DNA of 64,000 nucleotides, from NCBI RefSeq assembly GCF_004116725.1, contig NZ_PDKG01000001.1, positions 248,001 to 312,000 on the forward strand. Reading direction: 5' to 3'. Shown here one piece after another: positions 1-8,593 of this stretch. Numbering within the stretch: position 1 is the first letter of the stretch; every line of letters begins with the position of its first letter. The notes below the pieces were generated by a model. That model had not been told where the DNA came from. It saw nothing but the letters and a program-made list of their open reading frames with translations, and searched no databases. The position numbers and the translations under genes are program-made. Source of the DNA: Arcobacter sp. CECT 8986. Its GTDB lineage: Bacteria > Campylobacterota > Campylobacteria > Campylobacterales > Arcobacteraceae.

Positions 1-1
1 A

Positions 2-1339
2 GGTGCGGGAAGAGGAAGTAATCTTGCAGCAAAAGCAGCTAAACTTGGAAAAAAAGTTGCAATTATAGAAAAAGATAAGCTAGGTGGAACTTGTCCAAAT
101 AGAGGTTGTGTACCTTCTAAACTTCTTATTGGCTATGCAAATAAAATAAGAGAAATAAAATCATCAAAAAAACACTATATAAAATCATTTATTGATAATA
201 TTGATGTAGAAAAAATCTTTGAAGATACTAATAATTATATTGATTCAATAGAAGATATCTACCAAAATAAATTCAATGAAAATGTGACTGTTTATAAAGG
301 TGAAGCTTCATTTGTAAAAAATAAAATCATAAAGATAAATGATGAAGAAATAACTGCTGAGAATATAGTAATATCAACAGGTACAAGACCAGCTAAACCT
401 TTAATAGATAGTGCATGGACAAGTGATGATATATTTCCTTTAAAAGAGATTCCTCAATCTATTACGATTGTTGGAGCTGGATTTATTGCTTGTGAATTAG
501 CAAATTTCTTTGATGCAATAGAAGTAAAAACAGTTCAATTAGTAAGAGGTGAAACGCTACTTGAAAATGAAGATAAAGATATTCAAGATATTTTCAAAAA
601 AGAGTATACCAAAAATGTAGATGTAAGATTTAATTCATCAATAAAAGAAGCAAAAAAAGTAAATGATTATTTTCAAATAGAGCTTGAAGATGGAACAAAT
701 ATAGAAACACAAGCACTTTTATATGCAATAGGAAGAGTTTCAAATGCAGATACATTATCTTTAGAAAATACAGATATACAACTTACAAAAAGAGGTTTTA
801 TAAAAAGAGATGAGTTTTTTGAAACAGATGTAAAAGGTGTTTATGTAGTAGGTGATGCAAGTGGAGAAAATATGCTTCAACATGCAGCTGCTTATGAAGT
901 AAATCATTTAAGTAAAATACTTTTGGAAGATAAAATCAAACCTCTAAAATTCAAATATATGCCTCATGCAGTATTTTCTCATCCAGAAATTGCAAGTGTA
1001 GGATTAACAGAACAAAAAGCAAAAGAGTTAAATCTAAATTATGTCGTTTCAATTACAAACTGGAAAGCAAGTGCAAAAGCACAATCATTAAAACTAGATT
1101 ACCCAAGAACTAAATTCATCTTAAATCCATACACATATGAAATATTAGGATGCCATTTAATCGGTTTTGAAAGTGCAACAATAATTCATCAAGTATTAGC
1201 AATAATGCATATTGACAATGATATAAGACATTTAAAAGATATGTTGTATATTCATCCTGCATTAAGTGAAGTTTTATTGCCAGCAGCTGTAAATGCAGTA
1301 AAGGTTATAGAAGAGTATAAAAAGTCACAAGAAGTGTGA
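2..1339 (+). CDS. FAD-dependent disulfide oxidoreductase, dihydrolipoyl dehydrogenase-like (5' partial)
   Basis: The gene enters from the left edge; its codon phase starts at base 2 and 445 residues are visible. The first codons give the tail of an FAD-binding glycine motif (GAGRGSN). A redox-active disulfide CPNRGC follows, with cysteine codons at 92 and 107, then a second nucleotide-binding motif (VGAGFIACE, about visible residue 157) and a C-terminal HPALSE carrying the usual catalytic His-Glu pair. This is the architecture of class I flavoprotein disulfide reductases (Lpd, mercuric, mycothione reductases). The active site reads CPNRGC rather than the CLNVGC of the pyruvate dehydrogenase E3 at 45672-47102, so it is a paralog of unknown substrate. 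The stop codon lies inside a terminator hairpin shared with sodB. Confidence 0.85.
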   Translation, partial: GAGRGSNLAAKAAKLGKKVAIIEKDKLGGTCPNRGCVPSKLLIGYANKIREIKSSKKHYIKSFIDNIDVEKIFEDTNNYIDSIEDIYQNKFNENVTVYKGEASFVKNKIIKINDEEITAENIVISTGTRPAKPLIDSAWTSDDIFPLKEIPQSITIVGAGFIACELANFFDAIEVKTVQLVRGETLLENEDKDIQDIFKKEYTKNVDVRFNSSIKEAKKVNDYFQIELEDGTNIETQALLYAIGRVSNADTLSLENTDIQLTKRGFIKRDEFFETDVKGVYVVGDASGENMLQHAAAYEVNHLSKILLEDKIKPLKFKYMPHAVFSHPEIASVGLTEQKAKELNLNYVVSITNWKASAKAQSLKLDYPRTKFILNPYTYEILGCHLIGFESATIIHQVLAIMHIDNDIRHLKDMLYIHPALSEVLLPAAVNAVKVIEEYKKSQEV

Positions 1340-1345
1340 CTTTTT
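1319..1345. terminator. Bidirectional terminator between the oxidoreductase and sodB
   Basis: A perfect 10-bp stem (AAAAAGTCAC / GTGACTTTTT) encloses a 7-nt loop, with A- and T-rich flanks on both sides, so it can serve the two convergent genes. It contains the TGA stop at 1337-1339. Confidence 0.7.
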
Positions 1346-1355
1346 ATCTAATTAA

Positions 1356-1934
1356 TTATTTTGCAAGATTTTGAGCTACAAAATCCCAGTTAACTAATTT
1401 CCAGAAATTTTCTAAATATGCTGGTCTTGCGTTTCTACAGTCAATGTAATATGCATGTTCCCAAACATCACAAGTTAATAAAGGAGTTAAACCTTCAGTA
1501 ATTGGTGTTGCAGCATTTGGAGTAGAAATAATACTTAATTTTCCACTTGCATCTTTTACTAACCAAGCCCAACCTGAACCAAAGTGTCCAACAGCTTTAT
1601 TTGTAAATTCTGTTTTAAATTCTTCAACTGAACCAAAATTTTCAACTAATGCAGCTTCTAATTCAGAAGAAACAGTTGTTTCATTTGGAGTTAAACTATT
1701 CCAGAAGAAATCATGATTGAAAACTTGAGCAGCATTATTAAAAACCCCACCTTCTGAATCTTTTATTATATCTACTAATGTTGAGTCTTCGTGCTTTGTA
1801 CCTGCAATTAATTCATTTAATTTGTTTACATATGTTTGATGGTGTTTACCATAATGAAATTCTAAAGTCTCTTTAGACATTAAAGGTGCTAAAGCATCTA
1901 GGCTATAAGGTAAAGTCATTAATTCATGTTTCAT
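1356..1934 (-). CDS. sodB: Superoxide dismutase [Fe]
   Basis: Converts superoxide to oxygen and hydrogen peroxide in the cytoplasm. Both SOD domains are present. The metal ligands are visible as FHYGKHH (first His), FNHDFFW (second His) and CDVWEHAYY (Asp and third His). AAQVFNHDFFW, with Gln next to the ligand His, is the iron-type signature. The start is taken at 1934 (MKHELMTLPY, 192 residues) because AAAGGA sits just upstream. The reading frame stays open up to 2006, but a TATAAT -10 box lies at 1998-2003, so the longer form would start at the promoter. Confidence 0.95.
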   Translation of the reverse strand: MKHELMTLPYSLDALAPLMSKETLEFHYGKHHQTYVNKLNELIAGTKHEDSTLVDIIKDSEGGVFNNAAQVFNHDFFWNSLTPNETTVSSELEAALVENFGSVEEFKTEFTNKAVGHFGSGWAWLVKDASGKLSIISTPNAATPITEGLTPLLTCDVWEHAYYIDCRNARPAYLENFWKLVNWDFVAQNLAK

Positions 1935-1997
1935 TTTTAATCCTTTGTTAATTTTGTTTTCATATTTTGAGAATACTACTAAAAGCTTAAAAGAATT

Positions 1998-2003
1998 ATT
2001 ATA
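1998..2003 (-). promoter_or_regulatory. sodB -10 box
   Basis: A perfect TATAAT on the minus strand, about 65 bases upstream of the chosen sodB start, implies a leader of roughly 55-60 nt. No clear -35 box is visible, as is usual in Campylobacterota. Confidence 0.55.
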
Positions 2004-2057
2004 CATAAAAACTAATTTTTATTTTAAGACAATTTTTGTCCTCTTTAGAATTTACTT

Positions 2058-2714
2058 TTATCTATATAGATGAAGAATTTTTCCTTTATAAGGATGGTCT
2101 AAATAATCAGCAGTTGTTTTTTTAGATATTGAAGTAAATCCATACGAGGCCATTTTTTTACAAAAAGTATTATGATTTCCTCTAACAGGGTCGATGATTA
2201 TAATTTCGCAGTTTTTCTTACTATATAAATTTATAAAAGAAGACAATAAATCTACATGAGTTCTTTCATACAAGACATCACTACCGATAATAAGATCAAA
2301 CTTCTCTACTACTGGCTTATTATTATGCCAATCTGCTTGAAAATATTCAATTTTGTGTTCACTATTTAATAAACTATTATATTTTAAAAATTTTCCAACT
2401 TCTGGATGATAATCAGTTGCAGTTATATTTGCATCTCTTTCATTTAAAACTAAACTTGCAAGACCAAGTCCACAACCAAGTTCTAAAATACGTTTGTTTT
2501 TAATATTGTAAGTTGCCATTATATGTGCTAATACTTTAGAAGAATCCCAAAGTACACCAAATATTGGCCATTGTGCAGAGGAAATACCCATTTTTTTGGC
2601 TATACCATATTTATCAGAAAATTGCTGATTATCTTTTAACATAGTTAAATGAATATCAAAATTTTCAACTTCGACGGTTTCATATTTGACTTTATAATTA
2701 TCATGTATAAACAT
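2058..2714 (-). CDS. Class I SAM-dependent methyltransferase (lysine methyltransferase-like)
   Basis: The 218-residue protein has the SAM-binding motif I ILELGCGLGLAS (about residues 74-85), an acidic motif ITATDYHPEV, and FDLIIGSDVLYE as motif IV/post-IV. This combination, with D-V-L-Y after motif IV, resembles the methyltransferase-16 group that includes protein lysine methyltransferases (METTL and ETF-beta types). The substrate cannot be read from the sequence. It lies alone downstream of the RNase H-like gene on the same strand, with a 135-bp spacer. A small-molecule methyltransferase is also possible. Confidence 0.7.
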   Translation of the reverse strand: MFIHDNYKVKYETVEVENFDIHLTMLKDNQQFSDKYGIAKKMGISSAQWPIFGVLWDSSKVLAHIMATYNIKNKRILELGCGLGLASLVLNERDANITATDYHPEVGKFLKYNSLLNSEHKIEYFQADWHNNKPVVEKFDLIIGSDVLYERTHVDLLSSFINLYSKKNCEIIIIDPVRGNHNTFCKKMASYGFTSISKKTTADYLDHPYKGKILHLYR

Positions 2715-2783
2715 AAAATACCTTAATATAATTAATTGAAATAATATAATGATGGTATTAGGAAGTAGATTTTACTTAAGTTA

Positions 2784-2848
2784 TTAGGCAGAATTTATTT
2801 GATAAAAACCAATTTTCAATTTTTAGTTGTTTTTTTCATTCTACCTAA
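2784..2848. repeat. Imperfect inverted repeat sharing a 14-mer with the nhaD leader
   Basis: TTAGGCAGAAT (2784-2794) faces ATTCTACCTAA (2838-2848), an 11-bp arm with one mismatch, around a 43-nt AT-rich loop. The left arm extended, TTAGGCAGAATTTA, recurs exactly on the minus strand at 38098-38111 in the nhaD leader. It lies between the RNase H-like gene and the methyltransferase and has no clean U-run, so it is not a standard terminator. Confidence 0.4.
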
Positions 2849-2849
2849 G

Positions 2850-3323
2850 TTATTTTAAAAGTTCCTTTCTTAGCATATTTCTTGAATATTTATCAACTAA
2901 AGAAAATATTTTATCAATATCATCTTTTCTTTCACTTTTTTTATGTCCTTTTACTTTTATGATTTCAAAGTCATATTTTTCATATAATAAAAAAAACTCT
3001 TTATATAACTCTTTATTTTTTACAATTTTTCCTGTCTTTGTTAGATAATTATTTGATTGTAATTTATCTTTTCTACTTAATAAAGATAAAATATTTTGAC
3101 AATCAGTATATACTATAAACTTATCTTTTAAATTAATATCTTTTAGTGCCCATATAAAAGTTTGTAACTCTAATTTTGTAGAAGAAGTATCTTCAAATAG
3201 TTTTGACTTGATTTTTGTTGTATCACAATGATTAATATCATCACAAAATAAATAAGAACCAAAACCAATCTTTTTTTGAGGATTTACGCTTCCATCTACA
3301 AATATACTATAAATTTTTTCCAT
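2850..3323 (-). CDS. RNase H-like family protein
   Basis: The 157-residue protein matches the RNase HI layout. Asp10 is in FVDGS, Glu52 in KLEL, Asp74 in YTDCQN, His127 in KGHKK and Asp144 in SLVDKYSR. These lie close to the E. coli RNase HI set (D10, E48, D70, H124, D134), so the full catalytic set appears intact. The family cleaves the RNA strand of RNA:DNA hybrids. The sequence between motifs is divergent, so it may be a second RNase H rather than the housekeeping rnhA. It is read alone, away from sfsA. Confidence 0.75.
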   Translation of the reverse strand: MEKIYSIFVDGSVNPQKKIGFGSYLFCDDINHCDTTKIKSKLFEDTSSTKLELQTFIWALKDINLKDKFIVYTDCQNILSLLSRKDKLQSNNYLTKTGKIVKNKELYKEFFLLYEKYDFEIIKVKGHKKSERKDDIDKIFSLVDKYSRNMLRKELLK

Positions 3324-3413
3324 TAAAAATTATAACATTAATACTATAAACCTAACTTGCTCATAGAAAATATAAATTTAATTCTTTTTGTCAAGAAAAA
3401 ATAAGTAAACTTA

Positions 3414-3421
3414 TATAAAAT
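3414..3421 (+). promoter_or_regulatory. sfsA -10 box
   Basis: TATAAAAT lies 23 bases before the sfsA ATG, giving a leader of about 17 nt. Confidence 0.4.
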
Positions 3422-3444
3422 AAGAAAAATACAAAAGGTAAATA

Positions 3445-4140
3445 ATGAAATTTGATAAATTATATAAAGGTAAATTAATAAAAAGATACAAAAGATTTTT
3501 GGCAGATATAAAGTTGGATAATGATGAGATTATTACAGCACATGTACCAAATAGTGGAGCGATGACATCTTGTATTGAAGAGAACTGTCCTGTATGGGTA
3601 AGCTTTCATGATAATCCAAAAAGAAAATTAAAATATACATTAGAACTTACAAAAATGGGTGAAAACTTAATATGTACAAATACAGGTGTTGCTAATAAAA
3701 TAGCAATTGAAGCAATAAAAAATGGAACAATAAAAGAACTTCAAGGTTACGATAGTTTAAAACCAGAACAAAAATATGGACAAAATAGCAGAATTGATAT
3801 ATTACTTGAAAATAATGACAGTGATAAAAAATGCTATGTTGAGATAAAAAGTGTAAGTTTAAAACTAGAAGATTCACTTGCCTTTCCAGATGCAGTAACA
3901 ACAAGAGGTACAAAACATTTAAATGAACTAAGAGATATGGCAAGACAAGGTCATAGAGCAGTAATGTTATATGTAATTCAAAGAACTGATGATGAAAACT
4001 TTAGACTTGCAAAAGAGATAGATACTAAATATTATGAAACATTTCAAGAAGTAATAAAAGAAAATGTTGAAGTTTTAGTATATCAATCTTCAATAAATCT
4101 AGAAGAGATATTTATAAGTAAAAGTAAAGAAATAAAATAA
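3445..4140 (+). CDS. sfsA: SfsA family DNA/RNA nuclease
   Basis: The 231-residue protein has the SfsA family length and its conserved stretches: AHVPNSGAM, YTLELTKMG, NTGVANKIA and CYVEIKSVS followed by FPDAVTTRGTKHL. In E. coli the gene was first named for stimulation of sugar fermentation. Structural relatives have a PD-(D/E)xK-like nuclease fold, and the VEIKSVS segment fits the E-x-K part of that site. The start follows AAAAGGT. It reads alone between the divergent RNase H-like gene and the DUF2892 gene. Confidence 0.92.
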   Translation: MKFDKLYKGKLIKRYKRFLADIKLDNDEIITAHVPNSGAMTSCIEENCPVWVSFHDNPKRKLKYTLELTKMGENLICTNTGVANKIAIEAIKNGTIKELQGYDSLKPEQKYGQNSRIDILLENNDSDKKCYVEIKSVSLKLEDSLAFPDAVTTRGTKHLNELRDMARQGHRAVMLYVIQRTDDENFRLAKEIDTKYYETFQEVIKENVEVLVYQSSINLEEIFISKSKEIK

Positions 4141-4184
4141 TTTATTCTTATAATATTTTCTTAAAGTTATATAACTTATAATTA

Positions 4185-4192
4185 TATAAAAT
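4185..4192 (+). promoter_or_regulatory. -10 box of the DUF2892 gene
   Basis: TATAAAAT lies 17 bases upstream of the ATG at 4210, in an AT-rich 69-bp spacer. Confidence 0.35.
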
Positions 4193-4209
4193 CTATTAAG
4201 GAAACTTAT

Positions 4210-4392
4210 ATGAATAAATTTGATAAAATTAGAAGTTTTTGCAGACCTGTTAGAATTTTAATTGGTATAGCTCTTATAATTGCAGGATTTGTAACAGGGA
4301 TTGCTTGGTTTTATTTAGGAATTATTCCTTTAGTAATAGGACTTACAAATTTTTGTCCTCTTTGTATGATTACTAAAAAGTGTAGTATTTGA
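4210..4392 (+). CDS. DUF2892 family inner membrane protein (YgaP membrane-domain-like)
   Basis: This 60-residue protein has two hydrophobic helices (about residues 15-31 and 33-47) and a C-terminal NFCPLCMITKKCSI with three cysteines. The arrangement of RPVRILIG near the N-terminus, a two-helix hairpin and then a CP-C pair is that of DUF2892, the membrane part of YgaP-type rhodanese proteins. No rhodanese domain is present here. Its role is unknown; the cysteines suggest a link to sulfur or redox chemistry. The start follows AAGGAA. Confidence 0.8.
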   Translation: MNKFDKIRSFCRPVRILIGIALIIAGFVTGIAWFYLGIIPLVIGLTNFCPLCMITKKCSI

Positions 4393-4393
4393 T

Positions 4394-4418
4394 AGAACTA
4401 AAGTTTTTCTTTAGTTCT
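4394..4418. terminator. Bidirectional terminator
   Basis: A perfect 10-bp stem (AGAACTAAAG / CTTTAGTTCT) around TTTTT lies between the DUF2892 gene and the convergent response-regulator gene, and includes the latter's stop codon. Confidence 0.65.
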
Positions 4419-5289
4419 GTCTTAAAATAGTTTTGTTTTTACCTGTTCCTTTGGCTTCATAAAGACCTTTATCTGCGTCTTTTAAGAAGTCATCAATAGT
4501 AATAAATTCATCTTTATAAAAAGAGATTCCAGAGCTTATTGTAAGTTTTATCTCTTCGTTATTATCTGTATTGATTGTAAGATTTTCTATAAGAACTCTG
4601 ATGTCATCAATATTTTTAATAACATCATCTTTATTTTCATATACTCCAATCATAGCAAACTCTTCACCACCTATTCTACCAAGAAATGAATTATCTAACT
4701 TTTTATTCATTATATTTAATGCTGTTTGTTTTATTACGATATCTCCTATATGATGTCCATATTTGTCATTTATCATTTTAAAATTATCAATATCTATCAT
4801 AACTGCATATAAATTTTTATTTGTTTCAAATAGGTGGTCGCCCTCTTCAAAAAACTTTCTTCTATTTAAAGTGTTTGTCATAGTATCATAAGAAGAGATA
4901 TATTCTAAATTTGAAATAAGATTTTTAATCTTTAATTGTGTTTTTACTCTTACTAATAACTCTTTGGGTTTAAATGGTTTTGTAACATAATCAATTCCAC
5001 CTACTTCAAATGCTTTTTCAATAGAGTCTTCATCTGTTCTTGCAGTAATAAAAATAACTGGAATATTTTTTGTTTTTTTATTCTCTTTTAATTTTCTACA
5101 AAGGTCAAATCCATCAACATCTGGCATCACAATATCAAGTAAAATCAAATCAGGAGTATTCTCTTCAATTATCTCAAAAGCAGTATTTGCATCTATTGCT
5201 CCAAATACATCATATTCATCACCTAATAAATCAACTAATATCTCAATATTTAAACTATTATCATCTATTACCAGAATTTTTTTGTTCAT
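4411..5289 (-). CDS. Response regulator with GGDEF diguanylate cyclase domain
   Basis: The 292-residue protein starts with a receiver domain: acidic pocket D9-D10, phosphoacceptor Asp52 in LLDIVMPDVDG, and Lys104 in YVTKP. A GGDEF domain follows, with active-site GGEEF at 207-211 preceded by MIDIDNFKMINDKYGH. It should make c-di-GMP when phosphorylated, as PleD/WspR types do. The inhibitory RxxD motif expected just before GGEEF is absent (DNSF occupies it), so product feedback through that site is not expected. Its first 29 bases overlap the end of the hybrid kinase gene, so the two are translationally coupled and the kinase is its likely partner. Confidence 0.93.
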   Translation of the reverse strand: MNKKILVIDDNSLNIEILVDLLGDEYDVFGAIDANTAFEIIEENTPDLILLDIVMPDVDGFDLCRKLKENKKTKNIPVIFITARTDEDSIEKAFEVGGIDYVTKPFKPKELLVRVKTQLKIKNLISNLEYISSYDTMTNTLNRRKFFEEGDHLFETNKNLYAVMIDIDNFKMINDKYGHHIGDIVIKQTALNIMNKKLDNSFLGRIGGEEFAMIGVYENKDDVIKNIDDIRVLIENLTINTDNNEEIKLTISSGISFYKDEFITIDDFLKDADKGLYEAKGTGKNKTILRQN

Positions 5290-8200
5290 CTTCTCTCCCT
5301 AATAATTTCACAAGATTTTTAAAATCAAATTTTTTCAAATATTCTTGTATTTTTTCAAGTTTTAAACTATCCTCTTTACTTAAATTATAACTTGACAACT
5401 CTTCTACTATTGGTTTACACTTTTTCATAAGTTTCGTTTCTGAGGCTTGTTTTAATTTATTAAAAAGTTCATCTTTTTTTTCTATACTTATATCTATTTT
5501 ATTTTCACTTTTTTTATTAATTTGTATTATTTTTGCAATATCATTTAATACATTATCTAACTCTTCAGATATTTTTATAACTAGCGTATCTAAAGGCTCA
5601 TTTAAACTATTTACACATAATGTATTTAATCTTATTGCTCCAATATTTAAACTAACACCTTTTAATGTATGAATAACAATATCTTTTTGTTTTTCTATTT
5701 TATTTTCAATTGAAAAGTTTTTATATTCATTATAAAACTTCTCTAAAATATTTAAATATAAAGTCGTATTATTATTTAATAAACCTAGTGCTTTTGAAGT
5801 ATCTAAATGCTTTGATTTAAAGATATTTATACTACATGATTTATTCTCTTTTTTTTCAAAAAATTTGTCAATATCCTCTTTTTTTGAAACATACTTTAGG
5901 ATAATTTTATATAACTCATCTACAATTATTGGTTTATCTAAATGAGCAGTAAATTTTGCTTTTTTTGTTTTTTTCTTATCTTCAACCATTGCATTTGCAG
6001 TTAATGCAATAATTGGTATTTCACTATCTTTCATTCGTAAAAGCTTTGTAGCTTCCAATCCATCCATTACTGGCATTTGAATATCCATCAAAATAAGCTC
6101 ATATTTTGCTCTATTTTTTAAATAAAAGTCAATTCCTTCTTGGCCATTTTGAGCTATATCTACCATGATTCCTGTATCTTCAAATAACCCTAAAACAATC
6201 TCTTGATTTATTTTATTATCTTCAACAAGTAAAATAGATGAACCTTTTAGGGATAGAAGTTGTTGTTTTAGATTTAAAGAATCTATTTTTTTTACTTCTT
6301 TTTTCTTTTTTGTTAGTGCAACTGTAATTACTTCACTAACTTTTAAAGGATTTAAAGGTTTTTTTATAAAAGCAGATACGCCAAGTCTATTTGTATCTTT
6401 ATATATAAAATCTTTAGAAAAACTATTCGTCATAAGAATAACTGTTGATAAATCTACAACATTTCCAATTTTCATTATACTTTCTGTTATATCAATTTTA
6501 GGAATATCCCAATCCAATAAAATCAAATCATACTTATTTTCAAGTAAATGCACTTTTATATTATCTAAGCTATTTAAGTATGTAGATTCTATATTTAGAT
6601 TTTCTAATAAATTTTGTATTGATTTACACCAAGAGATATTATCTTCAATAATCAGTACTTTTTTATTTTCAAAATTTTCATATAAATTATTTTGTTCTAC
6701 TTCTTCTAATGGAATTTCAAAGAAAAACCTACTTCCCTCATCTTTTATAGAGATTAGCTCTATTTTTCCATTCATTAGTTTAACTAACTCTTTTGAGATA
6801 TTAAGTCCTAATCCTGTTCCACCATATTTTCTTGTTGTGCTTCCATCAGCTTGAGAAAAAGCTTTAAATAGTTTTTGTTGTTCCTCTTTTGATAATCCAA
6901 TTCCAGTATCAACAACTTCAAATCTATATTTTTTATCTTCTGTTTTCAATATATTTATTGATATTTCACCATAATTTGTAAACTTAACAGCATTTGATAA
7001 TAAATTTGTCAAAATTTGTGAGATTCGTAAAGAATCTCCATAAAGTTGATTGTTTATATCTTTTGAATAATTTACAATAATATCAAGATTTTTTTCATAA
7101 GCTCTATACTCAACTAAAGATAGGCAGTTATCAACCAATGAGAATAAATCAAATTGTGTTTTAACAATAGATAATTGTCTTGCTTCTATTTTTGACAAAT
7201 CTAATATATCATTGATTATACTTAATAGTGATTTTGCACTATTATCTATTTTTTCTAAATAACCTCTTTGTTTATCATCTAAATTTGTTTGTAATACCAA
7301 ATGAGACATTCCAATAATTCCATTCATTGGTGTTCTAATTTCATGACTCATATTTGCTAAAAATTCAGATTTTGCTTTTGTTGAGAACTCTGCTTTCTCT
7401 TTTTCTTTTTCTAATTTATAAGAAAACTCTTTTTTCTCTGTAATATCTCTAATAACTGTATGAATAATGTCTTCATAATTTATAGAAATTACAGTAAGCA
7501 CAACTTCAATCCAAATTAACTCGCCGTCTGATTTTACACTTTGCCACTCAAATCTATTTGAACCATTTTCAAAAGTCTCTTTTAGTAATCTATTTGATTT
7601 TATTTTAGAGTTTTCATTATCAGGTTGAAAGTTGGGAGATAGACTTTCTGGTGTTTTACCTATTATTTCACTTTTAGTATAACCTAAAATTTTTGTTGCA
7701 GAAGTATTACAATTTACAATTGTAGTACCTCTTATTAAAAGTATTCCATCTGAACTTTTCTCAAAAAGATTTTCATATATTCTCTTACTCTCTTCTAACT
7801 CTTTTGTTCTTTCATAAACTTTCTTTTCCAAACTCTCATTTAATAGTTTAAGGTCAGTATGACTTTGCTCAAGTTTTTGAGACATCCACATAAAAGTATT
7901 TGATAAAATTCCTATCTCATCATTTGTTTTAATTTTTGTAAGTTTTTTATACTCTTGCAGATTTCCTTTTGCAATTTTTCTTGCTATTTTAGTTAATAAA
8001 ATAATTGGATATATAAGTTTACTAGACCAAATATAACCTAAAGCCGCAAATATTAAAGTGATAAAAACAGAAGACATAATCGAATCTTGTATTGAAACTT
8101 TAACTCTTTTTTCCATTTGCTCTTTTGCTAACTTCATCTCTTCTTGAATCTGTTTTAAAGAGTAAACTATATTTAAAGTTCCCCATTTGTGAATATTTTT

Positions 8201-8593
8201 TATTGGTGCAGATATTAAAATAGAGTTATGCTCTTCATCCAAATCAAACATATCTACACTTTTTTCAAGTAAAATACCTTCATTAAAAACAACTGTGTTT
8301 TCATCTTTTATTAGTGTTACACCTGAAACATTTTCTCTTTTTTCAATACTATTTAAAACTTCATAAACTTTATTAAAATTTTTTGCAGCTATATAATTTT
8401 CTATATCTACTTTAGTATATTTTATAGTATAAATTGCATTTTCTTTTAAATTATTTTTTATTAAGTCAACTCTTTTCTCTAATTCAGAATTAAAGATTTG
8501 TTTTTGTGCTTGAATATTATTGTAAGTAAATAAAGAGATGATAACTAAGCCTATTGACAAAATTGCTAAAATGAACTTATTTTCAAAACTCAT
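5261..8593 (-). CDS. Hybrid sensor histidine kinase with two receivers and an HPt domain
   Basis: The 1110-residue membrane kinase has TM1 at about 6-25, a roughly 145-residue periplasmic sensor, TM2 at about 173-192, HAMP at about 193-245 and a coiled linker. PAS follows at about 270-385, and HisKA with His417 in the NMSHEIRTP box. The ATPase domain has N534, DTGIG at 562 and GGTGLGL at 591. A first receiver has Asp694 in LLDWD, a second has Asp837 in LMDIQMPVMDG, and a C-terminal HPt has His975 in VIHTLKG. This is the BarA/TorS-type order for a His-Asp-His-Asp relay. The first receiver is degenerate around its site (DWDIPKID). The gene overlaps the downstream response regulator, the probable final acceptor. 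The signal sensed is unknown. Confidence 0.93.
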   Translation of the reverse strand: MSFENKFILAILSIGLVIISLFTYNNIQAQKQIFNSELEKRVDLIKNNLKENAIYTIKYTKVDIENYIAAKNFNKVYEVLNSIEKRENVSGVTLIKDENTVVFNEGILLEKSVDMFDLDEEHNSILISAPIKNIHKWGTLNIVYSLKQIQEEMKLAKEQMEKRVKVSIQDSIMSSVFITLIFAALGYIWSSKLIYPIILLTKIARKIAKGNLQEYKKLTKIKTNDEIGILSNTFMWMSQKLEQSHTDLKLLNESLEKKVYERTKELEESKRIYENLFEKSSDGILLIRGTTIVNCNTSATKILGYTKSEIIGKTPESLSPNFQPDNENSKIKSNRLLKETFENGSNRFEWQSVKSDGELIWIEVVLTVISINYEDIIHTVIRDITEKKEFSYKLEKEKEKAEFSTKAKSEFLANMSHEIRTPMNGIIGMSHLVLQTNLDDKQRGYLEKIDNSAKSLLSIINDILDLSKIEARQLSIVKTQFDLFSLVDNCLSLVEYRAYEKNLDIIVNYSKDINNQLYGDSLRISQILTNLLSNAVKFTNYGEISINILKTEDKKYRFEVVDTGIGLSKEEQQKLFKAFSQADGSTTRKYGGTGLGLNISKELVKLMNGKIELISIKDEGSRFFFEIPLEEVEQNNLYENFENKKVLIIEDNISWCKSIQNLLENLNIESTYLNSLDNIKVHLLENKYDLILLDWDIPKIDITESIMKIGNVVDLSTVILMTNSFSKDFIYKDTNRLGVSAFIKKPLNPLKVSEVITVALTKKKKEVKKIDSLNLKQQLLSLKGSSILLVEDNKINQEIVLGLFEDTGIMVDIAQNGQEGIDFYLKNRAKYELILMDIQMPVMDGLEATKLLRMKDSEIPIIALTANAMVEDKKKTKKAKFTAHLDKPIIVDELYKIILKYVSKKEDIDKFFEKKENKSCSINIFKSKHLDTSKALGLLNNNTTLYLNILEKFYNEYKNFSIENKIEKQKDIVIHTLKGVSLNIGAIRLNTLCVNSLNEPLDTLVIKISEELDNVLNDIAKIIQINKKSENKIDISIEKKDELFNKLKQASETKLMKKCKPIVEELSSYNLSKEDSLKLEKIQEYLKKFDFKNLVKLLGREDEQKNSGNR

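Noticed and set aside
1935-2006. A longer N-terminus for the superoxide dismutase
   Set aside because: It would start next to the TATAAT -10 box and adds residues not found in the family; AAAGGA precedes the ATG at 1934.
2028-2040. GACAA-TTT-TTGTC inverted repeat between sodB and the methyltransferase as a regulator site
   Set aside because: Only 5-bp arms in AT-rich DNA; equally likely a weak terminator or chance.
2827-3048. A 73-residue Phe/Ser-rich plus-strand frame
   Set aside because: Antisense to the RNase H-like gene, whose catalytic residues are intact.
3692-3943. An 83-residue minus-strand frame rich in Leu
   Set aside because: It is antisense to sfsA, a clear gene; its Leu/His-rich composition is the typical mirror of AT-rich coding sequence.
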